The position numbers were made by a program, and so were the translations under genes. The notes under the pieces were generated by a model, which ran no database searches, was not told where the DNA came from, and saw nothing but the letters and a program-made list of their open reading frames with translations. A stretch of DNA of 64,000 bases from assembly GCA_963758845.1 (NCBI GenBank), contig CAVWWX010000002.1, positions 1,054,001 through 1,118,000 on the forward strand. Reading direction: 5' to 3'. The DNA comes from JBDTSW01 sp963758845. Its GTDB lineage: Bacteria; Actinomycetota; Thermoleophilia; Solirubrobacterales; 70-9. The first letter of the stretch is position 1. The number at the start of each line of letters is the position of its first letter. Below, piece by piece: positions 1 to 12,478 of the stretch.

Positions 1-3001
<3,001 letters not shown>

Positions 3002-3027
3002 GGCATTTCCTCTAGGCTTCCGCGCTC

Positions 3028-4359
3028 GTGCAACCAAGTGGGAAGAGGAAGCTCGCTGCCATCGTCCTGGGCGTCGCCCTGGTCGTGGCCCTTGGCGCGT
3101 TCGTGATCACCGGTGACCCCGGCGACCCGTCGGTCCCCGAGGGCGACGTCGCGATCGTCGAGGACGTGGACGGCGGCGCCGTCTCGCAGGAGGAGTTCGA
3201 CGAGAACCTGCGCCAGGCCGCGTTCAACCTTCAGCTTCGCGAGCTGCCTCCGCCCGAGGATCCCCAGTACGCCCAGGTCCAGGAGTCAGCCCTCTCGAAC
3301 GCGATCCAGGGCCGCTGGGTCCGGGGCGAGGCCGCGGAACGCGGAATCGAGGTCACCGAGCGCGAGGTCGACGCCGCGTTCCAGACCATCGTCGACGAGC
3401 AGCTTGGCGGCCAGAAGGGCTACGAGGACTTCATCCAGAGCTCCGAGGTCGACGGCGAGCCCGCCTTCGACGAGGACGCCGTGCGCAGCGTGGCCGAGCT
3501 GACCGCCATCAGCGACCGGCTTCAGTCGCAGGCGATCCCGGACGAGACTCCCGACGTTCCCGCGGAGGACGTCGAGCGCTATTACGAGCAGAACAGCGAG
3601 CAGTTCCAGGCTCCCGAGACACGGGACGTACGCGTGGTGCTCAACCCGGACGCGGCCGAGATCGACGCGGCGATCGAGGAGCTGGGCACCGACCCGTCGG
3701 CCGAGGACTGGGACGCCGTCGCCAAGGAGTTCAGCACCGACGAGGCCACCCAGGACCAGGGCGGGTTGCGCAGGGACGTGGCCGAGGGCCAGAACGAGCC
3801 CGCGCTTGACGAGGCGATCTTCAGCGCCACGACCGGCGAGGTGGTCGGCCCGATCGAGGGCGAGAGCGGCAGCTACGTGATCCAGGTCGAGGAGGTCAAC
3901 GAGGCCTCGCAGACGCCGCTCGAGGACGTGCGCGAGCAGATCGTGCAGACGCTTCAGCAGGGGATCGCCTCGGATGCGATCACCCGGTTCCGCGACGACT
4001 TCATCGGCAAGTGGACGGCGCGCACCTTCTGCCGCGACGACCTGGCGATCGACCTTTGCGCCAACGCCGAGCCCCCTGCCGAGCCCTGCCTGATCGACGA
4101 TGCCAGCGAGCAGGAGGCCGCGGACCCGACGCTGCTCGACGCCGGCTGCCCGGCGCCCGCCGGGCCGCGCCCCGTCGTGAACCCGGGCACCGGCGCTGTC
4201 TTCCCCGGCCAGCAGCTCCCGGTCCTCCCGCAGGGCCCGGTCAAGCCTCCCGCCGACGCCGCCGCGGGGGCTCTGCCCCCGGGCGCGACGCCGATCGGTC
4301 CCGCCGGCGCCCCGCCGGCGACCGGTGCCGAGGGCACGGCGCCAGCGCCGGCGCCATAG
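3028..4359 (+). CDS. Membrane-anchored parvulin-type peptidyl-prolyl isomerase (SurA/PrsA-like)
   Basis: 443 residues. An N-terminal positively charged stretch followed by one hydrophobic segment (about residues 8-27) suggests a signal anchor, so the protein should work outside the membrane as a foldase for secreted proteins. A SurA-N-like helical region precedes a PPIC/rotamase domain at about 190-300, recognisable from FSTDEATQDQGG, DEAIFSATTGEVVGPI and GSYVIQVEEV. After about 340 the protein has several cysteines and then a Pro/Ala/Gly-rich tail, unusual for the family and probably disordered. The GTG start at 3028 has TAGGCT at 3013-3018, 9 nt upstream, which suggests a nearly leaderless transcript. 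Its TAG stop overlaps the proposed mazG start. The PPIase call is firm; the client proteins are unknown. Confidence 0.85.
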   Translation: MQPSGKRKLAAIVLGVALVVALGAFVITGDPGDPSVPEGDVAIVEDVDGGAVSQEEFDENLRQAAFNLQLRELPPPEDPQYAQVQESALSNAIQGRWVRGEAAERGIEVTEREVDAAFQTIVDEQLGGQKGYEDFIQSSEVDGEPAFDEDAVRSVAELTAISDRLQSQAIPDETPDVPAEDVERYYEQNSEQFQAPETRDVRVVLNPDAAEIDAAIEELGTDPSAEDWDAVAKEFSTDEATQDQGGLRRDVAEGQNEPALDEAIFSATTGEVVGPIEGESGSYVIQVEEVNEASQTPLEDVREQIVQTLQQGIASDAITRFRDDFIGKWTARTFCRDDLAIDLCANAEPPAEPCLIDDASEQEAADPTLLDAGCPAPAGPRPVVNPGTGAVFPGQQLPVLPQGPVKPPADAAAGALPPGATPIGPAGAPPATGAEGTAPAPAP

Positions 4360-4775
4360 GCGCCTCCGCCGAGACCACGCGCGCGCTGGCGCGCCTCGAC
4401 GAGATCACTCGGCGCCTGCGCCGAGAATGCCCCTGGGACCGCGAGCAGGACGAGCGGTCGATCGTCCCGCACACCGTGGAGGAGGCCGGCGAGCTGGCCG
4501 AGGCGGCGGTGCGCGGCGACGACCCCGGGATGGTCGAGGAGCTGGGCGACGTGCTCTTTCAGGTCGTCTTCCTGGCGCTGCTCCTGGAGGAGCGTGGGGC
4601 CGGAGACCTCGCCGGCGTGATCGACGGGCTGAACGAGAAGCTGATCCGCCGTCACCCACACGTCTTCGGGGACGCCAAGGCCGAGACCACCGCCGAGGTG
4701 CGGGAGATCTGGAAGCGGGTCAAGGCCGAGGAGCGCGGCGCCGGCTTGGGCAATGAAGGGGAGCGGCCGGGGTAG
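4356..4775 (+). CDS. mazG: MazG nucleoside triphosphate pyrophosphohydrolase with apparent ATA start
   Basis: MazG hydrolyses NTPs and dNTPs to monophosphates and pyrophosphate, cleaning the nucleotide pool. The single-domain protein (about 139 residues) shows the family signatures CPWDREQ, EEAGEL and EELGDVLFQVVF (the acidic Mg-binding residues), and the C-terminal KLIRRHPHVFGD. No ATG, GTG or TTG lies in frame close to the domain. The only well-placed start is ATA at 4356, which overlaps the stop of the upstream foldase gene as ATAG; CTG at 4386 is the next option. A far-upstream in-frame GTG at 4011 would add about 115 non-homologous residues inside the foldase gene and is unlikely. Translation is probably coupled to the upstream gene. 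Family certain, start uncertain. Confidence 0.85.
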   Translation: MGASAETTRALARLDEITRRLRRECPWDREQDERSIVPHTVEEAGELAEAAVRGDDPGMVEELGDVLFQVVFLALLLEERGAGDLAGVIDGLNEKLIRRHPHVFGDAKAETTAEVREIWKRVKAEERGAGLGNEGERPG

Positions 4776-4875
4776 ACGAGCCTGCATTCGAGCCGCCATC
4801 AGCGGCCGAAGCCGGTTCGTCGGCGGATTTCGCCCGCATCGCGGGAACAATCCGCCAGGCACGCTCCCCTCCCGC

Positions 4876-4925
4876 GGCAGCTTCGCTGCCTCACATGGCC
4901 CTGCCGGCACACCTTGTGTGCCGGC
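4876..4925 (+). repeat. Double-hairpin element, copy 1
   Basis: Two perfect stem-loops are separated by 12 nt. The first has arms GGCAGC/GCTGCC around TTC (4876-4890). The second has 10-bp arms GCCGGCACAC/GTGTGCCGGC around CTT (4903-4925). The spacer reads TCACATGGCCCT. A second copy with the same geometry, the same TNACATG spacer and compensatory stem changes lies at 31294-31344. This copy lies in the mazG-eno gap and could act as a terminator for the mfd-mazG unit. No U-run follows it. Confidence 0.7.
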
Positions 4926-4927
4926 CC

Positions 4928-4933
4928 TAGAAT
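4928..4933 (+). promoter_or_regulatory. Candidate -10 element for eno
   Basis: TAGAAT lies just after the double hairpin and 46 nt before the eno start, so eno would have a short leader. No convincing -35 is visible; the hairpin occupies that position. Other than this and the double hairpin, the 204-nt gap before eno shows nothing further. Confidence 0.35.
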
Positions 4934-4979
4934 GGCGTGCTTGCGCGGGCGCCTGTGGCGCGCTCGCGTTTCGCTTCAT

Positions 4980-6257
4980 ATGGGCGCGATCGACCGCATA
5001 CACGCCCGCCAGATCCTCGACTCCCGCGGGAACCCGACCGTCGAGGTGGAGGTGGCCCTCGACTCCGGCGCGACCGGGCGCGCCGCCGTGCCCTCGGGCG
5101 CATCCACGGGCGAGTTCGAGGCCACCGAGCTGCGGGACGGGGGCGAGGAGTGGAGCGGGAAGGGCGTCTCGAAGGCCGTCGCGAACGTGAACGACGACAT
5201 CGCGGCCGCCCTGGTAGGGGCGAGGGCGACCGAGCAGGGCGCGATCGATCGCACCCTGATCGACCTTGACGGCACGCCCAACAAGTCCCGGCTGGGCGCC
5301 AACGCCATCCTGGGCGTCTCGCTTGCGGTCGCGCGCGCCGCGGCGACCGAGGCCGGCGAGCCCCTCTATCGCTTCCTGGGCGGCGCCGACGCCCACGTCC
5401 TCCCCGTGCCGATGATGAACGTCGTAAACGGTGGCGCCCACGCCGACAACTCGGTCGACCTCCAGGAGTTCATGGTCATGCCCACAGGGGCGGCGACGTT
5501 CTCGGAGGGGCTACGGATCGGCACCGAGGTGTTCCACGCCCTCAAGCGAACCCTCTCCGAGCGCGGCCTGGCCACGACCGTCGGCGACGAGGGCGGCTTC
5601 GCGCCGGACCTCGACTCGAACGAGGCGGCGCTGGACCTCCTTGTCGCGGGCATCGAGGCCGCCGGGTATCGGCCCGGGGAGGACGTCCACATCGCGCTCG
5701 ACCCGGCTACCAGCGAGCTCTTCGAAGACGGCTCCTACGTCCTCGAGCATGAGGGCCGGACGCTCGACTCGGCCGCGATGGCGGACTTCTGGGCCGGGAT
5801 CTGCGATCGCTATCCCGTGGTGTCGATCGAGGATGGGATGGACGAGGAGGACTGGGATGGCTGGGCCCGCCTGACCGAGCGCCTCGGCGAGCGCTGCCAG
5901 CTCGTTGGCGACGACCTGTTCGTGACCAACCCCGAGCGCCTTCAGCGTGGGATCGACGCCGGAGTCGGCAACTCGATCCTGATCAAGGTGAACCAGATCG
6001 GGACCCTCACCGAGACGCTCGAGGCGATCGAGCTGGCCCGCGAGGCGGGCTACACCGCCGTGATGTCACACCGCTCCGGCGAGACCGAGGACACGACGAT
6101 CGCCGACCTGGCGGTCGCCACCGGGGTCGGCCAGATCAAGACCGGAGCGCCCTCGCGGTCGGACCGGGTTGCGAAGTACAACCAGCTCCTGCGAATCGAG
6201 GAGGAGCTCGGAGATGCCGCGTCCTACCCCGGGCTCGAAGCGCTACGGCGTGGGTAG
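4980..6257 (+). CDS. eno: Enolase
   Basis: Converts 2-phosphoglycerate to phosphoenolpyruvate in glycolysis in the cytoplasm. The 425-residue length is typical. It starts with the family pattern of IDRIHARQILDSRGNPTVEVE. It also has the loop around ASTGEFEATELRD, GDEGGFAPD, the metal-binding segment VSIEDGMDEEDW, LVGDDLFVTNP, the catalytic-lysine segment LIKVNQIGTLTE and the C-terminal HRSGETED. The ATG at 4980 matches the normal N-terminus; an upstream in-frame GTG would add non-conserved residues. Gene order mazG-eno-ftsB is common in actinobacteria. No oddities. Confidence 0.98.
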   Translation: MGAIDRIHARQILDSRGNPTVEVEVALDSGATGRAAVPSGASTGEFEATELRDGGEEWSGKGVSKAVANVNDDIAAALVGARATEQGAIDRTLIDLDGTPNKSRLGANAILGVSLAVARAAATEAGEPLYRFLGGADAHVLPVPMMNVVNGGAHADNSVDLQEFMVMPTGAATFSEGLRIGTEVFHALKRTLSERGLATTVGDEGGFAPDLDSNEAALDLLVAGIEAAGYRPGEDVHIALDPATSELFEDGSYVLEHEGRTLDSAAMADFWAGICDRYPVVSIEDGMDEEDWDGWARLTERLGERCQLVGDDLFVTNPERLQRGIDAGVGNSILIKVNQIGTLTETLEAIELAREAGYTAVMSHRSGETEDTTIADLAVATGVGQIKTGAPSRSDRVAKYNQLLRIEEELGDAASYPGLEALRRG

Positions 6258-6325
6258 CGACCGGACTCGGCGGCAGGTTTCCTCCCGCCGGCAGGACGCC
6301 CGCGCCAGGCGTCGAAGGCCCGGGC

Positions 6326-6664
6326 ATGAGCGCAAGGGCCCAGACCGCACCCGGCTACAGAGCACGGCCCGCGCCACGGCGGAGCTCGCGGAATCCAAGC
6401 CGGATCCGGTGGGACAAGCTGGGTCGCGTGGCGCTCGTCCTGGTGCTCCTGGCGATCATGGCCTCCTATGTCAGCCCGCTGGTGAACTTCTTCGACGCGT
6501 GGAGCGACTCGCGCGCCGAGCGCGTCCAGCTACAACAGCTCCTGGAGCAGAACCGCGAGCTGCGCGCGAAAGCGGCGGCTCTGGACGGCCAGGGTGCCGC
6601 CGAGAGCGAGGCCAGGCAGATGGGCATGGTCGCCGCCGGCGAGCGCTCCTACGTTCTGAAATAA
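6326..6664 (+). CDS. FtsB/DivIC-like septum formation initiator
   Basis: 112 residues. A basic Arg/Pro-rich cytoplasmic head is followed by one membrane segment (about residues 33-54) and then a coiled coil rich in Leu, Gln and Glu (QLQQLLEQNRELRAKAAAL). This is the standard layout of FtsB/DivIC, which links FtsL and FtsQ in the divisome on the outer face of the membrane. Its position right after eno is the conserved place for this gene in Gram-positive and proteobacterial genomes. The C-terminal half after the coiled coil is short. The family call rests on architecture and context more than on strong motifs. Confidence 0.8.
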   Translation: MSARAQTAPGYRARPAPRRSSRNPSRIRWDKLGRVALVLVLLAIMASYVSPLVNFFDAWSDSRAERVQLQQLLEQNRELRAKAAALDGQGAAESEARQMGMVAAGERSYVLK

Positions 6665-6689
6665 CTCCGCCGCGGGCGGCGGGGGTCGC

Positions 6690-8960
6690 ATGACCGCCGG
6701 GTTCTCCACGGCGCCCGCCGACGACCGCGTGCTGTCCGTGGGCGCCTATCTCGTGGGCTTCGCCGAGCTGGCCGTGATCCTGCTGGCCGTCGGCTACGGG
6801 GCCGTCAGGCTGCGGCGAGCGCTTCTCAGCGGCTGGAGCGGAGCCCCCGCGCTCTTGTGCGACCTCGTGATCGGGGTGACCGCGCTGGTCCTCGTCTCGG
6901 AGGCGCTGGGAACGGTGAGCGCCTTCGGCGAGATCGAGATGATCGTGGCCTCGCTCGTGTTCGCCGGGGTGGCGGCCTGGGCGTCTGGCCGCATTGCCGC
7001 TCGCCTGCCCGACGCCGCGGTGCCGCCGGCGCTGCCTGCGGGCTCGCTCGCAACGGCCGTCGCGATCGTTGGCGTCGCGGCGGTGGTCGCGGGGTGGATG
7101 GTGCCGACGCTGGGCACCCTCGCCGGGGGCATGGACCGAGCGGACACGCTCTGGTACCACATGCCGCTCGCGGCGAAGTTCGTCCAGACCGGCTCGCTGG
7201 GCGACATCTTCTTCTTCGACCCCGTCTTCTTCGCCTCGTTCTACCCGTCGAACTCGGAGATCCTCCACGCCGTCCCGATCCTCGCCTTCGACCGGGACAT
7301 CGTCTCGCCGTTCTTGAACTTGGGCCTGCTCGCGGTCGGCCTGCTGGCAAGCTGGTGCATCGGCCGGCCCTACGGGGTCGCCCCGGCCGCGCTGATCGGC
7401 GGCTCGGCCGCGCTCGGGTCGCAGATGCTGGTCGAGTTCCAGGCGGGCGAGGCCCTCAACGACATCACGGGCGTGGTCTTCATCCTGGCCGCCGTCGCGG
7501 TGCTGGTGAACGGCTACGCGGCGGCCGATCCGCGCGATGGCCGCTCGATCGCCTGGGCGGCGCTCGGCGTGGCCGGGCTGGCGGCGGGGCTGGCGGCCGG
7601 GATGAAGCTGTCGTTCCTGGCACCCGTGGCGGCGCTGACCGTGGGCGTCGTCGTGCTGGCCCTGCGCGGGACGCGGATCCGCGCCGGGCTCGTTTGGACG
7701 CTGCCGCTGCTGGCCGCCTCGCTCTACTGGTACGCCCGGAACGCGATCGCCACGGGCAACCCGATCCCCTACGTCAGCTCGCTGGGGCCGATCGAGTTGC
7801 CCGCGCCCGAGCGCGCGGTCGAGTTGCGGCCCGGCTTCTCGGTCTCGCACTACCTGACCGACCTGGATGTCTGGTGGGACTGGTTCATCCCGGGGCTAAA
7901 CGAGTCGTTCGGGGAACTGTGGCCGCTGACGCTCGTGGTGATGCTGGGCGGCGCGGCGCTGGCTCTGCGACGCGGCGGAGAGCCGGTCCTGCGGATGCTG
8001 GGGGCGACCGTCCTGTTCACGGCGCTCGCCTACCTGTTCACCCCGCTCACCGCCGCCGGCCAGGAGGGCCAGCCAATCGCGTTCGTGTGGAACGTCCGCT
8101 ACATCGCGCCGGCCGTGGCGATCGCGCTCGCAGTCATCCCGTGCCTGCCCGCAGCTCGGACGACGCAGCGGCGCAGGACCATCGTGCTGGCGGGTATGGC
8201 CGTGCTGCTGGCATCGACGGTTGCCTCGCTCGTCCAGTGGGACCAGGGCCATGCCAAGGGCGCGATCGCCGCCGCCGCCGGCGTGCTGATGCTGGCGGGC
8301 GCCCTCGCCTGGCTTCGCTCGCGCGGCCATCTGGGCCCGGCCGCCGGCCGGCGCTCGATCGCGATCGTGCTCACCGCCGCGGTCGCCGCGACCGTGCTGG
8401 CCGGGTTCTACGCGCAGCGTCACTACCTCGAGCGGCGCTACGAGAACACCAGCCCCCGCCTGCAGCTGGCCCCGACCCTGCGATGGGCTCGCGATATCCG
8501 CGACGCCCGGATCGCGGTCTCGGGCGTCCGGGGGGTGTTCAACCAGTATCCGCTCTACGGGACCGATCTCTCCAACTACGTCCAGTGGTTGGGGACCCGC
8601 GGCGAGTACGACGCGTGGCTGCGCATCCCCACCTGCCAGCAGTGGCGCCAGCGGCTGAACGAGGGTGAGTACACGCACGTCGTGACCACGTACGACCCGT
8701 TCCACCCCGGGCGCCTGACCGACACCAAGGAGGCGCTCTGGACGCGCGCCGATCCCGCTGCGCGACAGGTGCTGCGCGACGGCCCCGTGAGCGTGTTCGA
8801 GATCAATGGCGAGATGGACCCCTCCGGGTGCGCGGGCTTGCCGGCGCTGAGCCCGTCCGAGGTCAACGGCGACTCGGTGAACGCCGAGCCACTCGCGAAC
8901 CAGCCGCCCGGCACCGGGCCGCGAGACACCGACCTCCAGCGCGCGCTGGAGGGCGGCTAG
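6690..8960 (+). CDS. Large polytopic membrane protein, probable GT-C-type glycosyltransferase
   Basis: 756 residues with about 12 hydrophobic segments up to residue 590, then a soluble C-terminal region. An Asp followed by a WYHMP segment in the first large extracytoplasmic loop (MDRADTLWYHMPLA) resembles the catalytic acidic loop of GT-C enzymes, which transfer sugars from polyprenyl-phosphate donors outside the membrane. No family was matched with certainty. It begins 25 nt after the ftsB-like gene. It is followed 4 nt later by a second large membrane gene of similar style (broken by frameshifts), then by sulfotransferases, a GT28-type enzyme and a flippase. A role in assembling a surface glycan is inferred from that context. 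Confidence 0.6.
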   Translation: MTAGFSTAPADDRVLSVGAYLVGFAELAVILLAVGYGAVRLRRALLSGWSGAPALLCDLVIGVTALVLVSEALGTVSAFGEIEMIVASLVFAGVAAWASGRIAARLPDAAVPPALPAGSLATAVAIVGVAAVVAGWMVPTLGTLAGGMDRADTLWYHMPLAAKFVQTGSLGDIFFFDPVFFASFYPSNSEILHAVPILAFDRDIVSPFLNLGLLAVGLLASWCIGRPYGVAPAALIGGSAALGSQMLVEFQAGEALNDITGVVFILAAVAVLVNGYAAADPRDGRSIAWAALGVAGLAAGLAAGMKLSFLAPVAALTVGVVVLALRGTRIRAGLVWTLPLLAASLYWYARNAIATGNPIPYVSSLGPIELPAPERAVELRPGFSVSHYLTDLDVWWDWFIPGLNESFGELWPLTLVVMLGGAALALRRGGEPVLRMLGATVLFTALAYLFTPLTAAGQEGQPIAFVWNVRYIAPAVAIALAVIPCLPAARTTQRRRTIVLAGMAVLLASTVASLVQWDQGHAKGAIAAAAGVLMLAGALAWLRSRGHLGPAAGRRSIAIVLTAAVAATVLAGFYAQRHYLERRYENTSPRLQLAPTLRWARDIRDARIAVSGVRGVFNQYPLYGTDLSNYVQWLGTRGEYDAWLRIPTCQQWRQRLNEGEYTHVVTTYDPFHPGRLTDTKEALWTRADPAARQVLRDGPVSVFEINGEMDPSGCAGLPALSPSEVNGDSVNAEPLANQPPGTGPRDTDLQRALEGG

Positions 8961-8964
8961 ACCG

Positions 8965-11336
8965 ATGCTCGCCGCGCTTGCGCTGGGAGCGCTGCTGATC
9001 GTCCTATCGCTGTTGGCGGGGCGGCTTGTCATGCACCTGCTCGGCGCCGCTCGGCCGGTCTGGGTCGAGGGAGCCGTCGGGCTGGCCGCGCTCACCGTCG
9101 TGGCCGCCTTGCTGATCCGGATGCCCGGGCGCGCGACGACGGCCGCGGCCGGCATCGGCGCCCTGCTCCTCGTTGGCGTGGTCGTGGCGCGGGGTTCGCT
9201 GCGCCCGCCGGCCGAGCGCCGCTCGAGCGGCGGTGCCGGGGCCCACGCCGCCGGGATCGCCGTGATTGTGATCGTCCTCGTCGCGGCGATGGTTCCGTTC
9301 CTGGTGGAGGGACGGGCGGGCGTCCTGGGCGAGGGCGTCTACACCAACGACCACGGGGCGCAGCTCTACTGGACCGACTGGCTGCAGAACGGCCTGGGCC
9401 GGCAGCCCAGCGCGGTCAAGTGGGGCTACCCGGTGGGCCCGCAGTCACTGGTGGCGGCCGTCGCCCAGGCCACCGGGGCCTCCCTCCTCGACGCCTTCAA
9501 CGGCCTTCTGGTCGCGATCCCCGCCCTGACGGCGCTCGCGGCGCTCTCGCTCCTTGGCCACCTGCGGCCCGCCGCCCGGATCGTCGCGGCCTCGCTGGCC
9601 GGGCTGCCGTTCCTGGCCGCGTCGTTCCTCGCCCAGAGCGCCTTCAAGGAGACCGTGATGGCCCTGTTCGTCCTCGCCTTTACCGCGGTCCTCGCTCTGG
9701 CCGCGGAGCCCGAATCCCACGGGGGTCCGGCGCTTTCGAGGCGCGCGGCGGCTCGGCGCCGGCGACGATCATCGTGCTCGGCGGGATCTTCGCGTACAGC
9801 CTCCCGGCGTTGGCCTGGTTCGTGCTGATCGCCGTCGTCTGGCTGGCCCTGGCGCTCTCCTCCGGCGAGCGCCGCGTCGACTGGAGCGCTCTGCGCGAGG
9901 CGGTATGGCGACGGCGCTTGGCCCTCGGCGTTGCGGCGGGGGCGCTGGCGGCGATCGCGTTCGTCAGCGCGGGGCGCGTCGGCGGGTTCGTCGACCGGAT
10001 CGGCGACGTCTCGGCGTCGACGGGCCGCCTCAGCTCACCGGTTTTCCCCGGCGAGGCGCTCGCGATCTGGCCCGAGGGCGACTTCCGCGTCGTGCGCGGC
10101 GAGGTCGACGGCGCGATCGTCGCGACCCTGCTGGGCGCGATCGCCGTCGTGGCCGGCGCGGTGATCCTGTGGCGGCGCCGCAGCTTCGCGCTGCTGGCGG
10201 CGCTGGGCGCCTCGGTCGCGATCTACGTGGGGGCCCGGGTCTTCTCCAGCATCTACGTCGAGGCCAAGGCGCTCGCTGTGATGGCCCCGCTTGTCGTCGT
10301 TGTCGCGCTGGGGGGCCTGCTCGCCACGGCGGCGGGGTGGAGCCGGCCGAGCGCTGCGGGTGCTGGGCGTCGCCTTCGCGATCGGCGCCGCGGTCTCGAC
10401 GTTCCTCGCCCTGCGCGCGACGCCGGTTGGCTTCGAGGACCGGGGGCGAGCAGCTCGAGCAGCTCGCCGAGGAGGTCGACGGGCGAGTCGCTCGTGTTCC
10501 TCGGCGTCGACCGATTCGCCGCCTACTGGCTGCGCGAGACTCTGATCAGGAGCCCGGGCGGCTACGTCCCGCCCGAGGTGGGCGCGCGCGAGGGCAAGGT
10601 CTGGCAGCAGGGCCGTGCCCTCGACCTGGACACGCTGAGCCCGGACCGCCTTGACGAGTTCGACTACGCGATCACCACCGCGGCCGCGTACCAGAGCTCG
10701 CCGCCGGCGAACATGCGCGAGCTCGCGCGCACTGACTCGTACGTGCTCTGGGAGCGCACCGCCCGCACACCGCGCTCGCAGGTCCTGGACGAGGGTGGGG
10801 CCCCTGGCGTGGTGGTCGAGAAGAGCTCGGCCTCTCAATCCCGCTTGCGTGCAAGCCCGGTGGCGACCGGCCGGCGAACGGGAGCGCCACGGTGCTGCCA
10901 GAGCCGGTCGTCGGTGGTCCCGGGGCCTGGAGCCGCCCGGTGCCGTTCGACGCCCCCGGCACCGCGAAGCAGACGCTCGAGCTGGCCCCGGGGCGCTGGC
11001 AGCTCTCGATCCAGTACCACAGCCAGGTCGACCTGACGCTCCGCGCGGGAGGGCTCGAGGCCGAGCTTCCCGCCTCGCTCGTGGGTATGTACCTGACCCA
11101 CCAGGGCCAGGGCGCCTTCTGGCCAGTCGGGGAGATCGCAGGCGCCGGCGGGCGGCCTGGAGGTCGAGGTCCAGGCCGACGAGCCGGCCTCGCTCGCGCG
11201 CCTGGTGGGTGCCCCGCGCAAGGTCTGGCTGGGCGAGCTCGCGGCCACGCGGCTCGACCCGCTGGCCGACGAGCCGCAGGACATCCCGCTGGCCGACGCG
11301 TGCGGCCGCTACCTGGATCGCTACGTGCCCCGCTGA
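8965..11336 (+). pseudogene. Frameshifted polytopic membrane protein (GT-C-like), probably degraded
   Basis: A coherent protein of about 790 residues can be followed only by changing frame repeatedly. From 8965 the frame is clean through hydrophobic segments to about 9720 (ending near ALAAEPES). It then continues in another frame (TIIVLGGIFAYSLPALAW) to about 10340, in a third (VLGVAFAIGAAVSTFLALRA), and in a fourth (EQLEQLAEEVDG) near 10450. It then returns to an earlier frame (ESLVFLGVDRFAAYW), shifts again near 10830 (ANGSATVLPEPVVGG) and near 11140, and stops with TGA at 11334. Several breaks lie at G or C runs. The N-terminal GVYTNDHGAQLYWTDWL loop resembles the acidic loop of the upstream gene, so the two may be related. 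Real decay or local sequence error are both possible. Confidence 0.75.
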
Positions 11337-11416
11337 GCGGCCCAGCGGCTAACTTCACCCGCCATGTACAAGCGCACCCCGGAGAAGCGTGAGCAGCGGC
11401 GCCGCCGCGTGGAGGT

Positions 11417-11460
11417 GAGTCAGACCCCATGAGTGGGGGCGACTCAAGGGGTCAGGCCCC
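11417..11460. repeat. Palindromic repeat GGGGTCAGACCCC-type, copy 1
   Basis: Contains GTCAGACCCCATGAG followed by a run of G, GACTCA and GGGGTCAGGCCCC. It closely matches 12434-12478. The repeat encodes the start codon and first residues (MSGGDS) of the sulfotransferase that follows. Confidence 0.65.
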
Positions 11461-12424
11461 GCATGAGGGGCCGGCCGAGCTGGTCTTCGTGGGCGGCACG
11501 GGCCGCAGCGGCACCCACGTCGTCGCGAGCCTGCTCGGCCAGCATTCGCGCTTCGCCGAGGTTCCGATCGAGTGCCGCTTCCACTGCAACCCCAAGGGCC
11601 TCGCCGACGTCGTGACCGGCGAGGCCACGCCAGAGGAGTTCGTCGCCAAGCTGCGCCGGTTCTGGTGGCACCGGGTTCGGGTCGGCGGGCGGGGGACGAT
11701 CCGCCTGCGGCGCCTGGCCGGGCGCGGGGACGAGGCCAAGGTCCGCGGCCTCCACAAGATCACCACCAAGGAGCGCCTGGACGCGGCGATCGCTGGGTTC
11801 GAGGCCACCGTCGGCGACGACCCGGTTCAGGCCTCGCGGGAGATCTTCTTCGAGCTGCTGGGCCCGGTGGCCGTCTCCCAGGGCAAGCCCGTTCTGGTCG
11901 AGATGAGCTGCTTCACGATCGCCTCGGCCCCGGGCCTCGGCCGGATCTTCCCCGAGGCGCGGTTCGTCCACTCGGTGCGCGACGGTCGTGACTCAGGCTC
12001 GTCCAAGGTCTCGAAGCGCCAGAAGCGCCATCACCCGACCGACGCGGCGTCGGGAATCGAGTGGTGGGAGGGGCGGCTGCGCCTGGCCGAGGAGGGCGTC
12101 CGTGGCCTCGACGGCGCAGGCGAGCGGCTGCACGCCGTGTGCCTGGACGAGCTGGTGTGGGGCGACCGCGAGCGAAGCTACGAGGGCCTGCGCGCCTTCC
12201 TCGGAGTGGAGGACGAGCCCGGCATGCGGGACTTCTTCGAGCGCAGCATGAGCGCCGAGGCGGCCCACAAGGAGCGCTGGCGCGAGGGCCTCGAGCCGGC
12301 TGCTCAGGAGGTGATCGTCTCCGCCTACGAGGCGGCGCTCGACCGCATCGACGGCGAGGGCTTTCACTGCGCCGAGCTGCTGCGCCGCTCCTACGAGCGC
12401 TCCGTGGTAGCGGGGTCGAGGTGA
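11429..12424 (+). CDS. PAPS-dependent sulfotransferase family protein (paralogue 1)
   Basis: 331 residues. The P-loop-like 5'-phosphosulfate-binding motif GGTGRSGTH is at about residues 17-25, and the 3'-phosphate-binding region is represented by RFVHSVRDGRDSGSS near 180. These are the hallmarks of sulfotransferases that move sulfate from PAPS to hydroxyl groups of carbohydrates or lipids. The next gene is a tandem paralogue with the same signatures (VPIExRFHCN). The first residues, MSGGDS, come from a palindromic repeat rather than from the conserved domain. The start at 11429 gives an N-terminus equivalent to that of the neighbour. The substrate is unknown; the nearby glycosyltransferase and flippase suggest a surface glycan. 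Confidence 0.85.
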   Translation: MSGGDSRGQAPHEGPAELVFVGGTGRSGTHVVASLLGQHSRFAEVPIECRFHCNPKGLADVVTGEATPEEFVAKLRRFWWHRVRVGGRGTIRLRRLAGRGDEAKVRGLHKITTKERLDAAIAGFEATVGDDPVQASREIFFELLGPVAVSQGKPVLVEMSCFTIASAPGLGRIFPEARFVHSVRDGRDSGSSKVSKRQKRHHPTDAASGIEWWEGRLRLAEEGVRGLDGAGERLHAVCLDELVWGDRERSYEGLRAFLGVEDEPGMRDFFERSMSAEAAHKERWREGLEPAAQEVIVSAYEAALDRIDGEGFHCAELLRRSYERSVVAGSR

Positions 12425-12433
12425 GCGTCCACG

Positions 12434-12478
12434 ACTCATGGGGTCAGACCCCATGAGCGGGGGTGACTCAGGGGGTCC
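12434..12478. repeat. Palindromic repeat GGGGTCAGACCCC-type, copy 2
   Basis: Contains the perfect 17-nt palindrome ATGGGGTCAGACCCCAT at 12438-12454, then GAGCGGGGGTGACTCA. It matches 11417-11460 in sequence and order. It lies between the two tandem sulfotransferase genes and supplies the start of the second. The GGGGTCAGACCCC core resembles REP-type palindromes that I recall being scattered in many bacterial genomes. Confidence 0.7.

Noticed and set aside
4011..4355. GTG at 4011 as start of mazG
   Set aside because: The added residues lie wholly inside the foldase coding region, are Arg/Pro-rich and out of family, and would make MazG far too long for the single-domain form.
4903..4925. Second hairpin before eno considered as a riboswitch aptamer
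   Set aside because: It is a simple perfect stem with a 3-nt loop, no conserved junctions, and a related copy lies downstream of an unrelated gene.
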